A DNA stretch of 64,000 bases, from contig OY755047.1 of NCBI GenBank assembly GCA_963576565.1, positions 868,001 to 932,000 of the forward strand, written 5' to 3'. The notes under the pieces are model-generated. The model ran no database searches. It worked only from the letters and a program-made list of their open reading frames with translations, and was not told where the DNA came from. The stretch comes from Aspidapion aeneum (lineage: Eukaryota > Arthropoda > Insecta > Coleoptera > Brentidae). This document shows positions 21,894 through 34,102 of the stretch, in pieces. Each line of letters opens with the position of its first letter. Positions within the stretch are counted from its first letter, which is position 1. The translations under genes were made by a program, and so were the position numbers.

Positions 21894-22669
21894 TATGTAC
21901 ATGAAGCTTAGTAAATTATCAACAAATACAGAGTTATAGACACCTGAGTATACACAGAAACCTGTGGGCTCATAAAGATACCTTGCCTGTACTTGACCAA
22001 AATAAACAAACTTAATCAGTATTCAAACAGTTTTGAATTCTTCAAAGAAATTTTCAATAAGGCAGGTGCTAGGTGTAGCACCACGGGGTTTTCTGAAACA
22101 ACTTATTCATTCAGAATTCTTTTTAAGCAATAAAGAATTTCCTGAGGATCAAATGTTAATTTTATTAGCAATATTTACAAAAACTTAGCTAAAAATATTG
22201 TTAGCTCCCGCTAAATTTCGCGGTTGTTTATATATATTTTTAAAAACATACAACTGTATGAAGGACAAAGCGCATTCCGCGTATTTGGACATGCGCACCA
22301 ACAACCAGGGAGATCCTTGTCAATCGCCTAGAGAAAAAGGCGTGTTAATTTCGTTCTCCAACTATTTCAAATATCTACACCTGAAAGTGCTCGATTTTTG
22401 TGTACTGAAGCATAGAACTAGAAACTTCAACCCTTCAGCTACGTGGTGACATCATTAGATCCATCAGGGGCCCCTTGGAAGTGGAGAATTTGACTGCAAA
22501 AGAGGTGAGTGCATTTGTTCTGATTACCGTTGTGTGCCACCAATATTTACCTATGGACGTTTTGATTATTTCGTAATTTCATATCAATATTTATGTTTGT
22601 TCGCGCTATCATTAATTAAAATTTATACAGTCCATTGCATTTAACGTTTTTCTAACCGTGGACTAACAA
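21894..22669. other. Intron stretch, nothing recognised
   Basis: The ORF at 22198-22449 has no family signature that I recognise. No repeat structure was seen. Confidence 0.4.
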
Positions 22670-23330
22670 ATATATACTTGGGTATGAACTACACTAAAAC
22701 TAAAATCATAACAAACGCAGATGAAGTTATTGAAAAAATAGAACGAGTAGATTAATTTATATACATCTGGGACAAATTAGTAAACTAAAAGAAGAAAACC
22801 AAACAGCTGAAATCAACGAGTAAGATTGGCCTGGGCAGCATTCGGTAAATTAAGCTACATATTAAAAAATAAAAAATGTCCTCAGTACCTTAAAACGAAA
22901 GTGTATAACCAATGTATCCTTCCTGTACTTAACCTATAGATCTCAGACCTGGACACTTACAAAATCAAACATGGATAAGGTAACAAAAGCCTAAAGATCA
23001 ATGGCAAAACAAATGTTAGATGTAAAGCTAACAAATAGAAAAAGGAATGAATGGATAAGAAATAAAACAAAAGTAAGGGATGTCAGAGGAGAAGTAGCAA
23101 AATTAAAATGAAAATTTGCCGGTCATAATCTCAGACAGAAAGACGATCGATGGAACAAATGTATTGTAAACTGGAGACCTTGGGAAAATAAAAGAAGTAG
23201 GGGAAGACCCCAAGTGAAATGGGCGGGCGATTTGAAGAAACATGCGGGGACTAGATGGATGAACACAGCGACAGACAAGAGGATGATGTCCAAAGATGGA
23301 TCGAAGAAGGTTAAATAAATAGATAGAATA
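22670..23330 (+). mobile_element. RTE-type LINE fragment (subfamily A)
   Basis: It carries the decayed MNYTKTKIITN region after the palm, the RLAWAAFGKLSYILKNKKCPQ region, and a C-terminal piece in many frames (gtcataatctcagacagaaa, ggaagaccccaagtgaaatgg). Stops and frameshifts are throughout. Confidence 0.8.
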
Positions 23331-23445
23331 GATGTCATGGGTTGAGTTATTAAAATATAATGAATTAAAAGAAGTTTTTGGATTTTATATCACCATCAAA
23401 TAATCATTTTTATCAAGAGTAGGGAACGCCTTTTTTTATATCGGT

Positions 23446-24300
23446 TTAGAACGATTTTCTACGTTGTCCGACGCCTATTCTCCACCTCCTTCGATCCTGA
23501 CAATCATCTTCTCTCAGTTTTTTTTTACTCATTGATTTTTGGATTGACTGCTGCCATTCTAGTTTAGGACGCCCTCTTTTTCTGCGCCCTATTGGTTGCC
23601 ATTCTAGGACCTGCTTTGGTAATCTTTCGTCGTTCATCCGTTGTACATGGCCGTACCATATCAGTTGCGGTTTAGTGATGTCATCCGTTATGCTTCCCTC
23701 GATTCCCATTCTTTCTTTTATGATCTCATTTCTTATGTGATCTGTTCTAGATACTCTCATTGATTTTATTGCATCCATTTCGACACTTTCCATTTTTGTT
23801 TTGTATTTTTCTGTTACGCGACAGGTCTCTATTCTATACAACAGCGTACTTTTCACCATTGTTTCATATATGTTAAATTTTACATTATTTTTATCTCTCT
23901 GCTCCAAAAAATACTGTTAAGACATCCAATAATCTTTTTTGCTTTTACTATTCTTTTTTCCAGTTCTTTACACTCTGTTCCTGTCTTATCTAATGTGACA
24001 CCCAAGTATACATACTCATTGCATGGAGATATTACTTGTCCATTGTCTAGTTCTAACTCACTGGATTCGTTTCCAATACATAAGTACTGTGTCTTGTCCA
24101 CGTTTACTGTTAATCTCCACTTTTGGTATTCGTCCATTAACTTTCTCATCATATACTCCATGTCTTCTTTATCATTAGCTACAATTACTTGGCCGTCAGC
24201 AAACTGTAGTGTGTATATGGTAAATCGGTCGTTAAGTTGTATTCCCATGCCGTGCACTTTACGTTTCCAGTTTTTTAGAGCTACTGCGATATATATTTTA
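23446..24300 (-). pseudogene. RTE-type LINE ORF, C-terminal part (subfamily C)
   Basis: Two minus-strand frames, 24257-23880 and 23907-23446, join through one frameshift near 23895. The product has the reverse transcriptase palm as LQFADGQVIVAND (the usual FADD is FADG, so a catalytic Asp is lost), CNEYVYLGVTLDKTG, the thumb, and a C-terminal WYGHVQRMNDERLPKQ with GRRKRGRPKLEW. It ends at gcgtcggacaacgtagaaaa. It runs in the Notch sense direction. Confidence 0.9.
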
Positions 24301-24344
24301 AAATGCCGGAACGCCTTTTTCCCTACTTTATATTCACGCCACTG

Positions 24345-24534
24345 CAGTGGCGTATATAGAAAAATGGTTCGGGGGGGGGGCCCGAACAGTTTTGGGGGGC
24401 CCGAGACCCCATGAGTCCATATTTTATCCTATTTTATTTTTGTATTCATGAAATATGTGGAAAATATCCAAAAAAAACCTTAGCTTCGGGGGGGGGGCCG
24501 GGCCCCCCAGGCCCCCCCCTTATATACGCCACTG
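24345..24534. mobile_element. hAT-type MITE, 190 bp
   Basis: Ends CAGTGGCGTATATA / TATATACGCCACTG with flanking 8-bp near-duplicates cgccactg and cgtcactg. The interior is dominated by G and C runs. Confidence 0.75.
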
Positions 24535-25166
24535 CGTCACTGTGTCGTGTGAGCAAGGTATCTGGTTAATCCAATTTTTCATGTTTTTCATGTATTTTGT
24601 ATGACATGTATGCAATATTTTATAAAATTTACATACAGGTAAATCTCGATCGTTTACCGCAGGAATGGTGGCAAGCGGGCGATCGAAGCAAGTGAACGCA
24701 AGTTAACGAACAAATTGGCATGAAATTTTGCATAAAATACCGTAAGACTGGTGCCAATTTAGTTTCAAATGCTGTGAGTTATGCATTCCAGTTTAGAGCA
24801 ACAACGTCTACTAAAAAAACACAAATTCTTTCTCTTTTTAGCCATCTACTGTAAAACCTCTCCTTGCGGACACCTCTAATAATATATATAATAATAATTA
24901 TAATTACTTACAGCATTTTGTTCTGGAGTTCTGCCTCGGATGCAAAAAAAATCTTTATTGTTCAAAAGCGCATCATTCGTTCAATGTTAAAGCTAAGTAG
25001 ATCTACTTCCTGTAGACAGTATTTTCAAGAGTTGAACCTACTCACAGTTCCCTCACTATATTTTAGACAATTGGTCATCTTTGTCAAAAAAAAAAAACAG
25101 AGAAAACTTTCAGACATATCAAGATCTTTACTCGGAACAACCAGAAATGAACTTGTTCTACCAGTA

Positions 25167-26408
25167 CAGGGTGTCCCAAATTGGGCACTTTTAGGGGGTT
25201 TAAGATACTTCTAGGGGAGACAGAGAAAAACTGACCACGCATTGCAAGGCTCAAATTTCAAGGGAAGACTTATAGTGAAAACCGCATTTTGAAATATCGT
25301 CTCGTCTTTGAGCTAGGGGGGTTTTTTGAAAAGTCTGCATTTTTGAAGGGGGTCTATAACTTCGTTATTAGTGGAAAATTTTGATTTAGAGTAAATTGCA
25401 GTTTTATAGACTTTATCACGAGGAATTCACCCGCTAAATTATATTTTAACTGTCACTTTTAGTTTTTGAGATATGACATAAAGTTGCATTTTTTCTTATG
25501 GAATGGCCTATATTTTAATTAATTTTCGAATTTGTCATTGAATTCTTTTCAAAATGATGTATCATATGTCATAGTTTCATTGAGCGGTTTAAGAGATATT
25601 CAGCTTTTTCACTTATTTCTAGTGCGCTATAATTTCCTGCTGAGGCAGGTCAAGGCACTCCAGTATTTTTATTATTTTACACAGTTAAAAATATAGTAAC
25701 CCTGGTTTGCAAAAATTATAATTCAGCTGATAGCCCTCAAAGCCTAGTTATAAAAAGTAACAAAAATGATACGTATTTCAAAATAAAATTAAAACGCTTT
25801 TGTGCAAAATAATTTCATATCAAAGCGTAATGTCAAATTGTCTAAACAATTGAAAACAATGACAAAACGCCAAGACGCAAGACCAACTTGATTTGCATAG
25901 TATAAGACAACAAAACTATAGGAGCATTGAAGTAGCATTTGACCGCAAGGCTTTCACGTTAATGGCGCATGACGTCATTCAACGCACACTAGACAAAAAT
26001 GAAAAACTTTAATTATCTCCGAAACCGCTTGATCAAACTGACATATGATACATCATTCTGAAAAGAATTCAATGACGAATTCAAAAGTTAATTAAACTAT
26101 AGGCCATTCCATAAGAAAAAATGCAACTTTATGTCATATCTCAAAAACTAAAAGTGACAGTTAAAATTTAATTTGGCGAGTGAATTCCTCGTGACAAAGT
26201 CTATAAAATTGCAATTTACTCTAAATCAATATTTCCAATAATAACGAAGTTATAGACCCCCCTCCAAAATGCAGACTTTTCAAAAAGCCCCCGTTTTCAC
26301 TATAAGTCTTCTCTTGAAATTCGAGCCTCGCAATGCGTGGTCAGTTTTTCTCTGTCTCCCCTAGAAGTACCTTAAACCCTGTAAAAGTGCCCAATTTGGG
26401 ACACCCTG
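25167..26408. mobile_element. Foldback MITE with long arms (copy 1)
   Basis: 1242 bp flanked by TA. The ends CAGGGTGTCCCAAATTGG form inverted arms that extend about 450 bp (shared gggagacagagaaaaactga, gaattcac.cgctaaatt, agatatgacataaagt). The right arm has lost the stretch containing gtctcgtctttgagct. TA duplication and end sequence suggest mobilisation by a Tc1/mariner-type transposase. It is inserted in the LINE. Confidence 0.88.
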
Positions 26409-26470
26409 TACATAGATCATCGTTTTTTGAAAAATCACCTCACTATAGCGCAATGAAAGCTTTTGAAATA

Positions 26471-27467
26471 CAGTGAAGTCCGCTTATAACGAACCCGTTT
26501 CTAGCGAACTTCTGGTTAATACGAACCTTTTTTCTTTATACGAAAAGTCGTCCATAAATACTCATGTATCGTCTTACTGGTTAGAACGATCCCGCTTATA
26601 GCGAACTTCCGGATATAGCGAACCTAATTTTAATAATCTAGAATATGTATTTTTCTTTTAAAACGAACTTTATATAAGCAGACAATGGGCGTTTTCACAC
26701 TAGACGATACTGCAACGACACGAATGGTTGCAAAGACATGCACAAGACCCAGAATATGATCACGAGTATGAATTCGATAATGATATGCTTGATTTAGTAG
26801 AAGAACAAGCTAAGAGAAAAATGTGTGACTTCGATTTTAACGATTATGTGACTATTGATAAAGACATTGTAGCAAGAGAAACGTTGACTGATGAGCAAAT
26901 TATAATCTCTCCGTAACCTCAAACATGGTTTCAAGTGATAATGCCGAAGATAATGATGTTCCTGTTCAAGATAATTCTGTTGAAGTCACTAAGGTTTATG
27001 TTCCAACCATTCGTGAAATAGAAAACAAAATTTCGGAAACTTTTTGGAATCACGCCAAGTTCCTGATAAAATATGGGCATCATTTTGTAACCTTGAAAGC
27101 TATATAAACAGGGGATATTTTTCAAGTAGAAATGTACAAACAAAAATTATGGATTTCATAATAATAAAAAAAAAAGATTTAGGCTTCTTTTATGTATGTA
27201 TTACATACCACCATATTATGTACTTTACATATTTATATGTATAACAATAATAATAAACGTCTTTATTCGTATATATTCTGCCTTTTTCTAAAAATATAAA
27301 AATTTATAGTATTTTTTGTAATATTTTTAGGTTTCTTAATCTTGGATACTATTAAAAAAGGAACACAAAATTAAACAAAATTTATTTATTACTGTCTATT
27401 ACGAACCTCGGATATAACGAACCGTATTTAGTTCATTTTTGAGGTTCGTTATATCCGGACTTCACTG
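26471..27467 (+). mobile_element. Pogo-like element (copy D), internally deleted
   Basis: 997 bp flanked by TA. Ends CAGTGAAGTCCGCTTATAAC / ..TCCGGACTTCACTG. The ORF at 26728-26916 is acidic (LDLVEEQAKRKMCDFDFNDY), like the C-terminal tail of pogo/Tigger transposases. The DNA-binding and catalytic domains are absent. Confidence 0.82.
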
Positions 27468-27636
27468 TACTTCCAAATGCAATCAAGCAAATTGAAAATT
27501 TAGAAAAGTTTAAAACAGCACTTACAGCTTTTCTTCTAAACAAGTGCTACTATACAAATTGTGAAAGGCTTTCGCGGTCATCGTCCAATGGTGGGTGTGC
27601 TTTCGGGCTGTTCGGCCGTCGTCGTTGGAAATTCGT

Positions 27637-27679
27637 TCTCGACGTTTTGCCATCTCGAGTGGATGGCATCTTCAGGAGA
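27637..27679 (-). ncRNA. Hammerhead motif, inactivated
   Basis: Same as the plus-strand copy at 27731 except that the GAAA core reads AAAA after stem II (G12 to A), a change expected to abolish cleavage. Confidence 0.75.
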
Positions 27680-27730
27680 TGTTGACTGTTTGTCGGCACC
27701 AGTCTTCGAGAAGCCGACAAACAGTCAACA

Positions 27731-27773
27731 TCTCCTGAAGATGCCATCCACTCGAGATGGCGAAACGTCGAGA
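27731..27773 (+). ncRNA. Hammerhead ribozyme motif, canonical core
   Basis: Stem I TCTC/GAGA; core CTGAAGA; stem II GCCATC/GATGGC preceded by one extra T; core GAAA; then C-GTC with predicted cleavage after the C at 27769. Stem III is only ACGT, self-complementary, so activity would need two copies pairing. This form is known from Penelope-like elements. Confidence 0.8.
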
Positions 27774-28679
27774 ACGAATTTCCAACGACGACGGCCGAAC
27801 AGCCCGAAAGCACACCCACCAAGAGCTACTATAGTTTTAATTTTCAAGAGAATTAAACCAAAGAAACTTATAAAATCTTAAAAGTGTGCTGATGTATGTA
27901 TTTATGTATGTATGCCTGTATGTTTGCTGTTTATTAATATGTTAACTTTATTTATTAAGTTTTTTTACTTAAATACTTATTCTAAGTTTGACGTTGCTGC
28001 TTGTATTTTTATATGATTTATGGCAATAAAGTTGAGTTGAGTTGAGTTGAGTTGAGTAATAAGCGGACACTCCCTTTAGGCAGACAAGTTTCAACAATAA
28101 AATTCATTCCTATAACCGGACACTCTAATAACCGGAGACGGAAAATTTTTTTTTGTAAAAAAATTCTAAAACCTTCCTTAACCGGACGCGAACCTCTGAC
28201 AACGGGACGGAGCGCTGCACGACGTGGGCATAAATATTATGTAGTATGTTGGCAACAACGCACTCTGTAGCCGGGGAATTACTTCTTTCCGTTTTAATGC
28301 GGAAACTAAATACTTCTGTCGTATTTACAACATGTTTTATTCGGCGGGACTGTTGTGGTTATTTTTATTGTTCAGTTGGGTAGTAATAGATCTCTTTGGA
28401 ATGGCACCTAGTAAAAAACTTCTTAGTTTACGTGAAAAAATTGAAGTTGTTAACGTTTCGAAGAAGGAACATCTATCAGCACGAAAGATCGCTGAAAAAT
28501 ATAATATCGGAAAAACTCAAGCAGCGGAAATTATATATAATATCAAAATTTCGCCGTTCGCTCTCTTAAGCGGACACCTCCAATAAGCGGACAAAATCGA
28601 CGAAACCGTGAGTGTCCGCTTATTGGAATCGTAAAAAAAAACTTTATTTTTACAACTACAATGACAATACAATACTTAA

Positions 28680-28958
28680 CACGTTGACTACCATATGAGT
28701 CACCGGTGATACATAGCACGAGTGTCCCTACAGCCCATTGTTAAAAAGTCGCACCTGTTTTAGTTCGTCCCTGTACTATACTCAAAATGTAATTCCTTTC
28801 TTTATACACCGGCATTTTTTACAAGCATTTAAAATGACTTGTGTTCGTTATCACCGGTGATACATAAAGTACAGAAGTGAATTGTACTGTACGAGTCATC
28901 GGTGATTCGTATGGTACCCTGGACCAGGATGCGAAAATCATGCTTGGTAGCCAACGTG
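28680..28958. mobile_element. piggyBac-like MITE, 279 bp
   Basis: Flanked by TTAA on both sides. Ends CACGTTGACTACC / GGTAGCCAACGTG. Subterminal caccggtgatacata is repeated inward. TTAA duplication with these ends is typical of piggyBac-family non-autonomous elements. Confidence 0.88.
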
Positions 28959-28959
28959 T

Positions 28960-30760
28960 TAATTGTAGCTAATGATAAAGAAGACATGGATTATATGATG
29001 ATAAATTAACAAAATAATACCAAAAGTGGGGGTTTAGAGTGAACGTGGACAAGACACAGTACTTATGTTGGAAACAAATCAAGTGAGTTAAAACTAGACA
29101 ATGGACAAACAATATCTCCACGTAATGAGTATGTATATTTGGGTGTCACATTTGCTAAGACAGGAACAGACTGTAAAGAACTGCAAAAAAAATAGTAAAA
29201 GCAAAAAAGGTTATTGGATGTCTTAACAGTATTTTATGGAGCAGAGAGATAAGAAAGAATATAAAATTTAACATATTTGAAACAGTGGTGAAAAGCACGC
29301 TGTTGTAAAGAATAGAAAAATGGAAACTGTCGAAATGGATGCAATAAGGAGATGTATTGGAAACGAATCAAAGAACTAGACAATCGACAAACAATATCTC
29401 GATGCAATGAGTATGTATACCTGAGTGTCACATTTAATAAGACAGAAGCAGACTGTACAGAACTGGAGAAAAGAATAGTAAAAGCAAAAAAGGTTATTGG
29501 ATGTCTTAACAGTATTTTATGGAGCAGAGAAATAAAAAAGAATGTAAACTTTAACATATATAAAACAATTGTAAAAAGCACGCTGTTGTATGGAATAGAG
29601 ACTTGTCGCGTAACAGAAAAATACAAAACAAAAATGGAAACTGTCGAAATGGATGCAATAAGGATGTTCGGTTTCCATAAAAAACCTCTTTATTTTTCTT
29701 TTATTTTTGAATTTTACTTTTATTTTTCCTATTTTTCATGGACTAAAATTTTGTCTTGAACATAAAATTATTAGTCTTAAATTTATATTAATCCTAAGTA
29801 AATGGGTCAACTATTAGTTATTATAAAATTTACCTAAAGCAAAATTGCATTAAAATGCGAGAATTAAACGCAAAAAATGTAATTTCTATTCTAAATTTAA
29901 GAATTATCATTTTATTTCTTATTTCTTTATTTTTATATACTTTGGCACTACAAGCGTCCTCTATCGTGTTTTTCACACATCCATAAAATTTAAAATATAG
30001 TGATATGGTTTCCTATAGAGGGTGAAGTGCTGTGCGCATGTGCGAAAAAACTGCAAGCGCAGGATTGAGAGACAGACAAAGTGTGCTGCGCGTCGCCATG
30101 TCTAGAAAACGACAACCTTAAAATTTAAATTTAAAAAATAGTGAAAATTAACTTTAAAATGCCGCAAATAATTAAAATTATCGTGCCATCATCCTGTTGG
30201 AACGTCAAGTCACATAGCTCTTATGGAAAGGTGTACACCTTGCACTTTGGAACTTCAAAACAGCGGTAAGTCCCTCTCCATGAGGCTATATCACAATTTT
30301 ATTTCTCTTTCAAATTTAACCTACAATTTTTAAATTAGTTACTTTCTCTAGTTAAATGAATTTTTTGCGCCAATGTAAATTATAGTCCACTGTATCTACC
30401 AAAACCCAATCTGAGCCATCGGAGTGCTACAAAGGAGGTGAATGAGAATATCTAGAATGGATTATAAAAGAAATGAGACCATAAAAGAAAGAATGGGAAT
30501 CGAGGGAAGTATAACGGATGATATCACTAAGAGACAACTGATATGGTACGGCCATGTACAACGGATGAACGACGAAAGATTACCAAAGCAGGTACTAGAA
30601 TGGCAACCAATAGGGCGCAGAAAAAGAAGGCGTCCTAAACTGGAATGGCAACAGTCAATCCAAAGATCAATGAGTGAACAAAACCTGACAGAAGATGATT
30701 CTCAGGATCGAAGGAGGTGGAGAATGGATGTCGGACAACGTAGAAAAATGTTCTAAACCG
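28960..30760 (+). pseudogene. RTE-type LINE ORF (subfamily C), duplicated and interrupted
   Basis: 28963-29340 and 29345-29660 are overlapping tandem copies of the same region (NEYVYLG(V)TF, VKAKKVIGCLNSILWSREI). The ORF resumes at 30442 with DYKRNETIKERMGIEGSITD, WYGHVQRMNDERLPKQ and GRRKRRRPKLEWQ, and ends at gtcggacaacgtagaaa and cgacatag. An unrelated 780-bp segment sits between 29662 and 30438. Confidence 0.85.
29662..30438. mobile_element. Unclassified insertion in a LINE
   Basis: AT-rich flanks surround a CG-richer core (30000-30120: gtgcgcatgtgcg, gcgtcgccatg). On the plus strand an ATG at 30159 opens MPQIIKIIVPSSCWNVKS and about 18 further codons, ending at AGCGGTAAGT, a good splice donor. 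It may be the 5' exon of a DNA transposon with a zinc-type N-terminus, but I cannot name a family. Confidence 0.4.
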
Positions 30761-30884
30761 ACATAGGAGTAGTTCTCTGAATTGGACACGCACCCGTAGA
30801 TCTTTCTCAAAGTGCACTTTTTAAAGGATTGTCTTATTTAAAATCATTTGGAAGGTTGTAAAGCAGTTAAAGCCTTAGCTTTTT

Positions 30885-31805
<921 letters not shown>

Positions 31806-32104
31806 TAGGTGCCCATATATTGGCAATTTTTTAAATCTCTGTTCACACGGATACGCATTTTAATAGGAATAGTAAATAAATAAATACCTAAAATATTTAA
31901 TTCGAAACTAGAATAGAAACCACAGTTTGAAGAAAAAAGTTGATTATCTTACACAAACTTCATTTGCTTAGTAAGCAAAGGCGTCGGTAAGGGGGGGGGT
32001 AAATGGGAGCAATTACCCCCCAAGTCTCAATATGGTTGTTGGTACTATATTACAGCATGTTTTTTATTTCCTAAATTATTGAACACTCCCGAGAAATGTA
32101 AATA
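31806..32104. other. Intron stretch, nothing firm
   Basis: It contains a G9 run after ggcgtcggtaa at 31995 that looks like a hAT-type MITE end, but no matching right end could be fixed. Confidence 0.35.
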
Positions 32105-32568
32105 CAGTGAAACCTCCTATAATCGGACACTTACGGTTTCGTCGATTTTGTCCGCTTATTGGAGGTGTCCGCTTACGAGAGGGAGCTGCAAAATTTTATT
32201 ATATATTTATTAACAATTTCCGCTGCTTGAGTTTTTCCGATATTAAATTTTTCAGCGATCTTTCGTTCTGATAGATGTTTATTCTCCGAAACATTAACAA
32301 CTTAAATTTTTTCTAGGCACCATTTCAAAGAGATGTATCTATTACTACCCAATTGAACAATAAAAATAAAACACAGCAGTCCCGCCCCCGCCAAATAAAA
32401 TATGTTGTAAATGAGACAGAAGTATTTAGTCTCCGCATTGAAACGGAAAAAGGTAATTTCGCGGCAGCAGAGTGCGTTGTTGCCAACATACTACATAATA
32501 TTTATGCCCATGTCGTGCAGCGCTCCGTCTCGTTGTCAGAGGTTCGCGTCCGGTTAAGGGAGGTTTCA
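32105..32568 (-). mobile_element. Pogo/Tigger-like element (copy C), shortened
   Basis: Starts CAGTGAAACCTCC at 32105 after TA and ends aagggaggtttca. On the minus strand it carries the KIAEKFNIGKTQ helix-turn-helix region at 32215-32285. It has the same family ends as copies A and B. Confidence 0.83.
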
Positions 32569-33079
32569 TATTTAGCATATTTTCAATTTTTAAACTGTCA
32601 AAAACTGTCATTAGTATTAATGGATTTTGACCAAAATCTAATCAGATGTTTACAATATTGTACACTATTTTACCTGAAGATTTCATGAGAATCGGTTGAG
32701 CGGTTTAGGAGCTATCGTGTTATGGACAAACATATGATGAGGTCAAAATATAGCCAAATAAAAGATTTTCGGCGTTATCTCAAAAATAAATATTTCTGCC
32801 CCCAAAGAGAGAAAATTATCGCCGCCACTGGTAGTAGGTAGCTGAACCGCTTGGGCTTATAACACTATTTAGTTAAGGCTTAATCCGTGAACTTCTTGAA
32901 CAAATACTTGGTCAGGTTTTATTTGTTTTTTAAACTCACACCACGGATGACTTTTTTTTTGTAAAAAGCAAGACGTTGAAAAGACTTTAAACTGCCAGAT
33001 CAGAAAAAAACTATAGGTTGATTAATTTGTCGTAACTTTTCTATCTCTCATTATGAATAGTCCATAGTACTACTACTAT
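32569..33079. other. Intron stretch, nothing firm
   Basis: It carries cggttgagcggtttaggagc, a phrase of generic insect repeats. No gene was seen. Confidence 0.4.
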
Positions 33080-33318
33080 GTCTGTTTAGAACGTTTTTCT
33101 ACGTTGTCCGACGCCTATTTTTGACCTTCTTCGATCCTGACAATCATCTTCTGTCAGTTTTTTTGACTCATTGATCTTTGGATTGACTGTTGCCATTCCA
33201 GTTTAGGACGCCCTCTTTTGCTGCGCCCTATTGGTTGCTATTCTAGGAACTGCTTTGGTAATCTTTCGTCGTTTATCCGTTGTACATGGTGGTACCATAT
33301 CAGTGTTCTTTTAGTGAT
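33080..33318 (-). mobile_element. RTE-type LINE 3' end (subfamily C)
   Basis: On the minus strand it ends gtcggacaacgtagaaaaac and contains the decayed YHHVQRINDERLPKQF and GRSKRGRPKLEWQQ region. It joins Penelope sequence directly at about 33318. Confidence 0.85.
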
Positions 33319-33629
33319 GGTCAGCTTCAATAAACTTTGGTTTTCGCCAATGCGACTCCTTATGCAAAACTTTAGCTTCTGACCACTGAATCCTGTGATC
33401 ATTTGACGGATTTTTCAATTTCCCCTAATTGGATACTTTTTAGATGTTCATTCACTCTAACCTGAAGAGGGCGTTTCGTTTCACCTACATATGATTTACC
33501 ACACTCGGGATTTGGTAAATACATTCCTTAATATTTGAGGGATTTTCTGGTTTTGTTTTAGTTACAAAACTCCTTATCGTATTGTGGGTGTGCTTTCGGG
33601 CTGTTCGGCCGTCGTCGTTGGAAATTCGT

Positions 33630-33672
33630 TCTCGACGTTTCGCCATCTCGAGTGGATGGCATCTTCAGGAGA
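33630..33672 (-). ncRNA. Hammerhead ribozyme motif, canonical core, Notch-sense
   Basis: Minus strand: stem I TCTC/GAGA, CTGAAGA, extra T, stem II GCCATC/GATGGC, GAAA, C-GTC. All core bases are kept. It would be transcribed within the Notch EGF10/11 intron. Confidence 0.8.
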
Positions 33673-34059
33673 TGTTGACTGTTTGTCGGCTTCTCGAAGA
33701 CTGGTGGTTAGTCTGTCGCGGGCGCAGGTTATATACACTATGGTGGGCGGGGCGTATATCAGAGCTGGTCGGTGATTGGTCACATTCCCTTGATTCAGTT
33801 TTGTTATTGTAAGCGAGCCGTTTGGTGTTTTTAAGAACCGGTACCCATGTTCTGTTAATTTTAAGAGTTTCTTTTAACAGAACATGGGTACCGGTTCTTA
33901 AAAACACCAAACGGCTCGCTTACAATAACAAAACTGAATCAAGGGAATGTGACCAATCACCGACCAGCTTTGATATACGCCCCGCCCACCATAGCGTATA
34001 TAACCTGCGCCCGCGACAGACTAACCACCAGTCTTCGAGAAGCCGACAAACAGTCAACA

Positions 34060-34102
34060 TCTCCTGAAGATGCCATCCACTCGAGATGGCGAAACGTCGA
34101 GA
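34060..34102 (+). ncRNA. Hammerhead ribozyme motif, canonical core
   Basis: Same sequence and structure as the motif at 33630-33672, on the opposite arm of the palindrome and antisense to Notch. Confidence 0.8.

Larger units (their letters stand above)
27554..27831. mobile_element. Palindromic Penelope-type unit with hammerhead motifs
   Basis: Two inverted arms of about 130 bp meet near 27710 (tcggcaccagtcttcgagaag). The unit is flanked by gctactata on both sides (27545-27553, 27832-27840), a 9-bp target duplication. Each arm has a hammerhead ribozyme motif. The plus-strand one is intact and the minus-strand one has lost G12. The outer ORFs are shadows. Confidence 0.85.
24885..28047 (+). mobile_element. 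Jockey/CR1-like LINE 3' part with three insertions
   Basis: Its C-terminal ORF runs in three pieces: SILFWSSASDAKKIFIVQKR to ARNELV-type sequence (24900-25165), then SPHYSAMKAFEI-type sequence (26410-26470), then LPNAIKQIENLEKF and LTAFLLNKCYY (27470-27550). The 3' UTR follows at 27832 and ends in a (GTTGA)n tail at 28030-28047. It is 5'-truncated. The same family of protein ends is found at 56840-57661. Confidence 0.82.
24849..28627 (+). mobile_element. Pogo/Tigger-like element (copy B), split by nested insertions
   Basis: The left end ctgtaaaacctctccttgcg at 24849 resumes at 28054 as aataagcggacactccct. It runs to 28627, where the last bases of the right end are missing. At 28386-28530 it encodes MAPSKKLLSLREKIEVVN and KIAEKYNIGKTQAAEI, the pogo-type helix-turn-helix. 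Between the two halves lies a LINE, which itself holds three further insertions. Confidence 0.85.

Noticed and set aside
27550..27881. Two ORFs of 90-106 codons on opposite strands with nearly the same protein
   Set aside because: They arise because the sequence is an inverted repeat; the same peptide appears in both senses.
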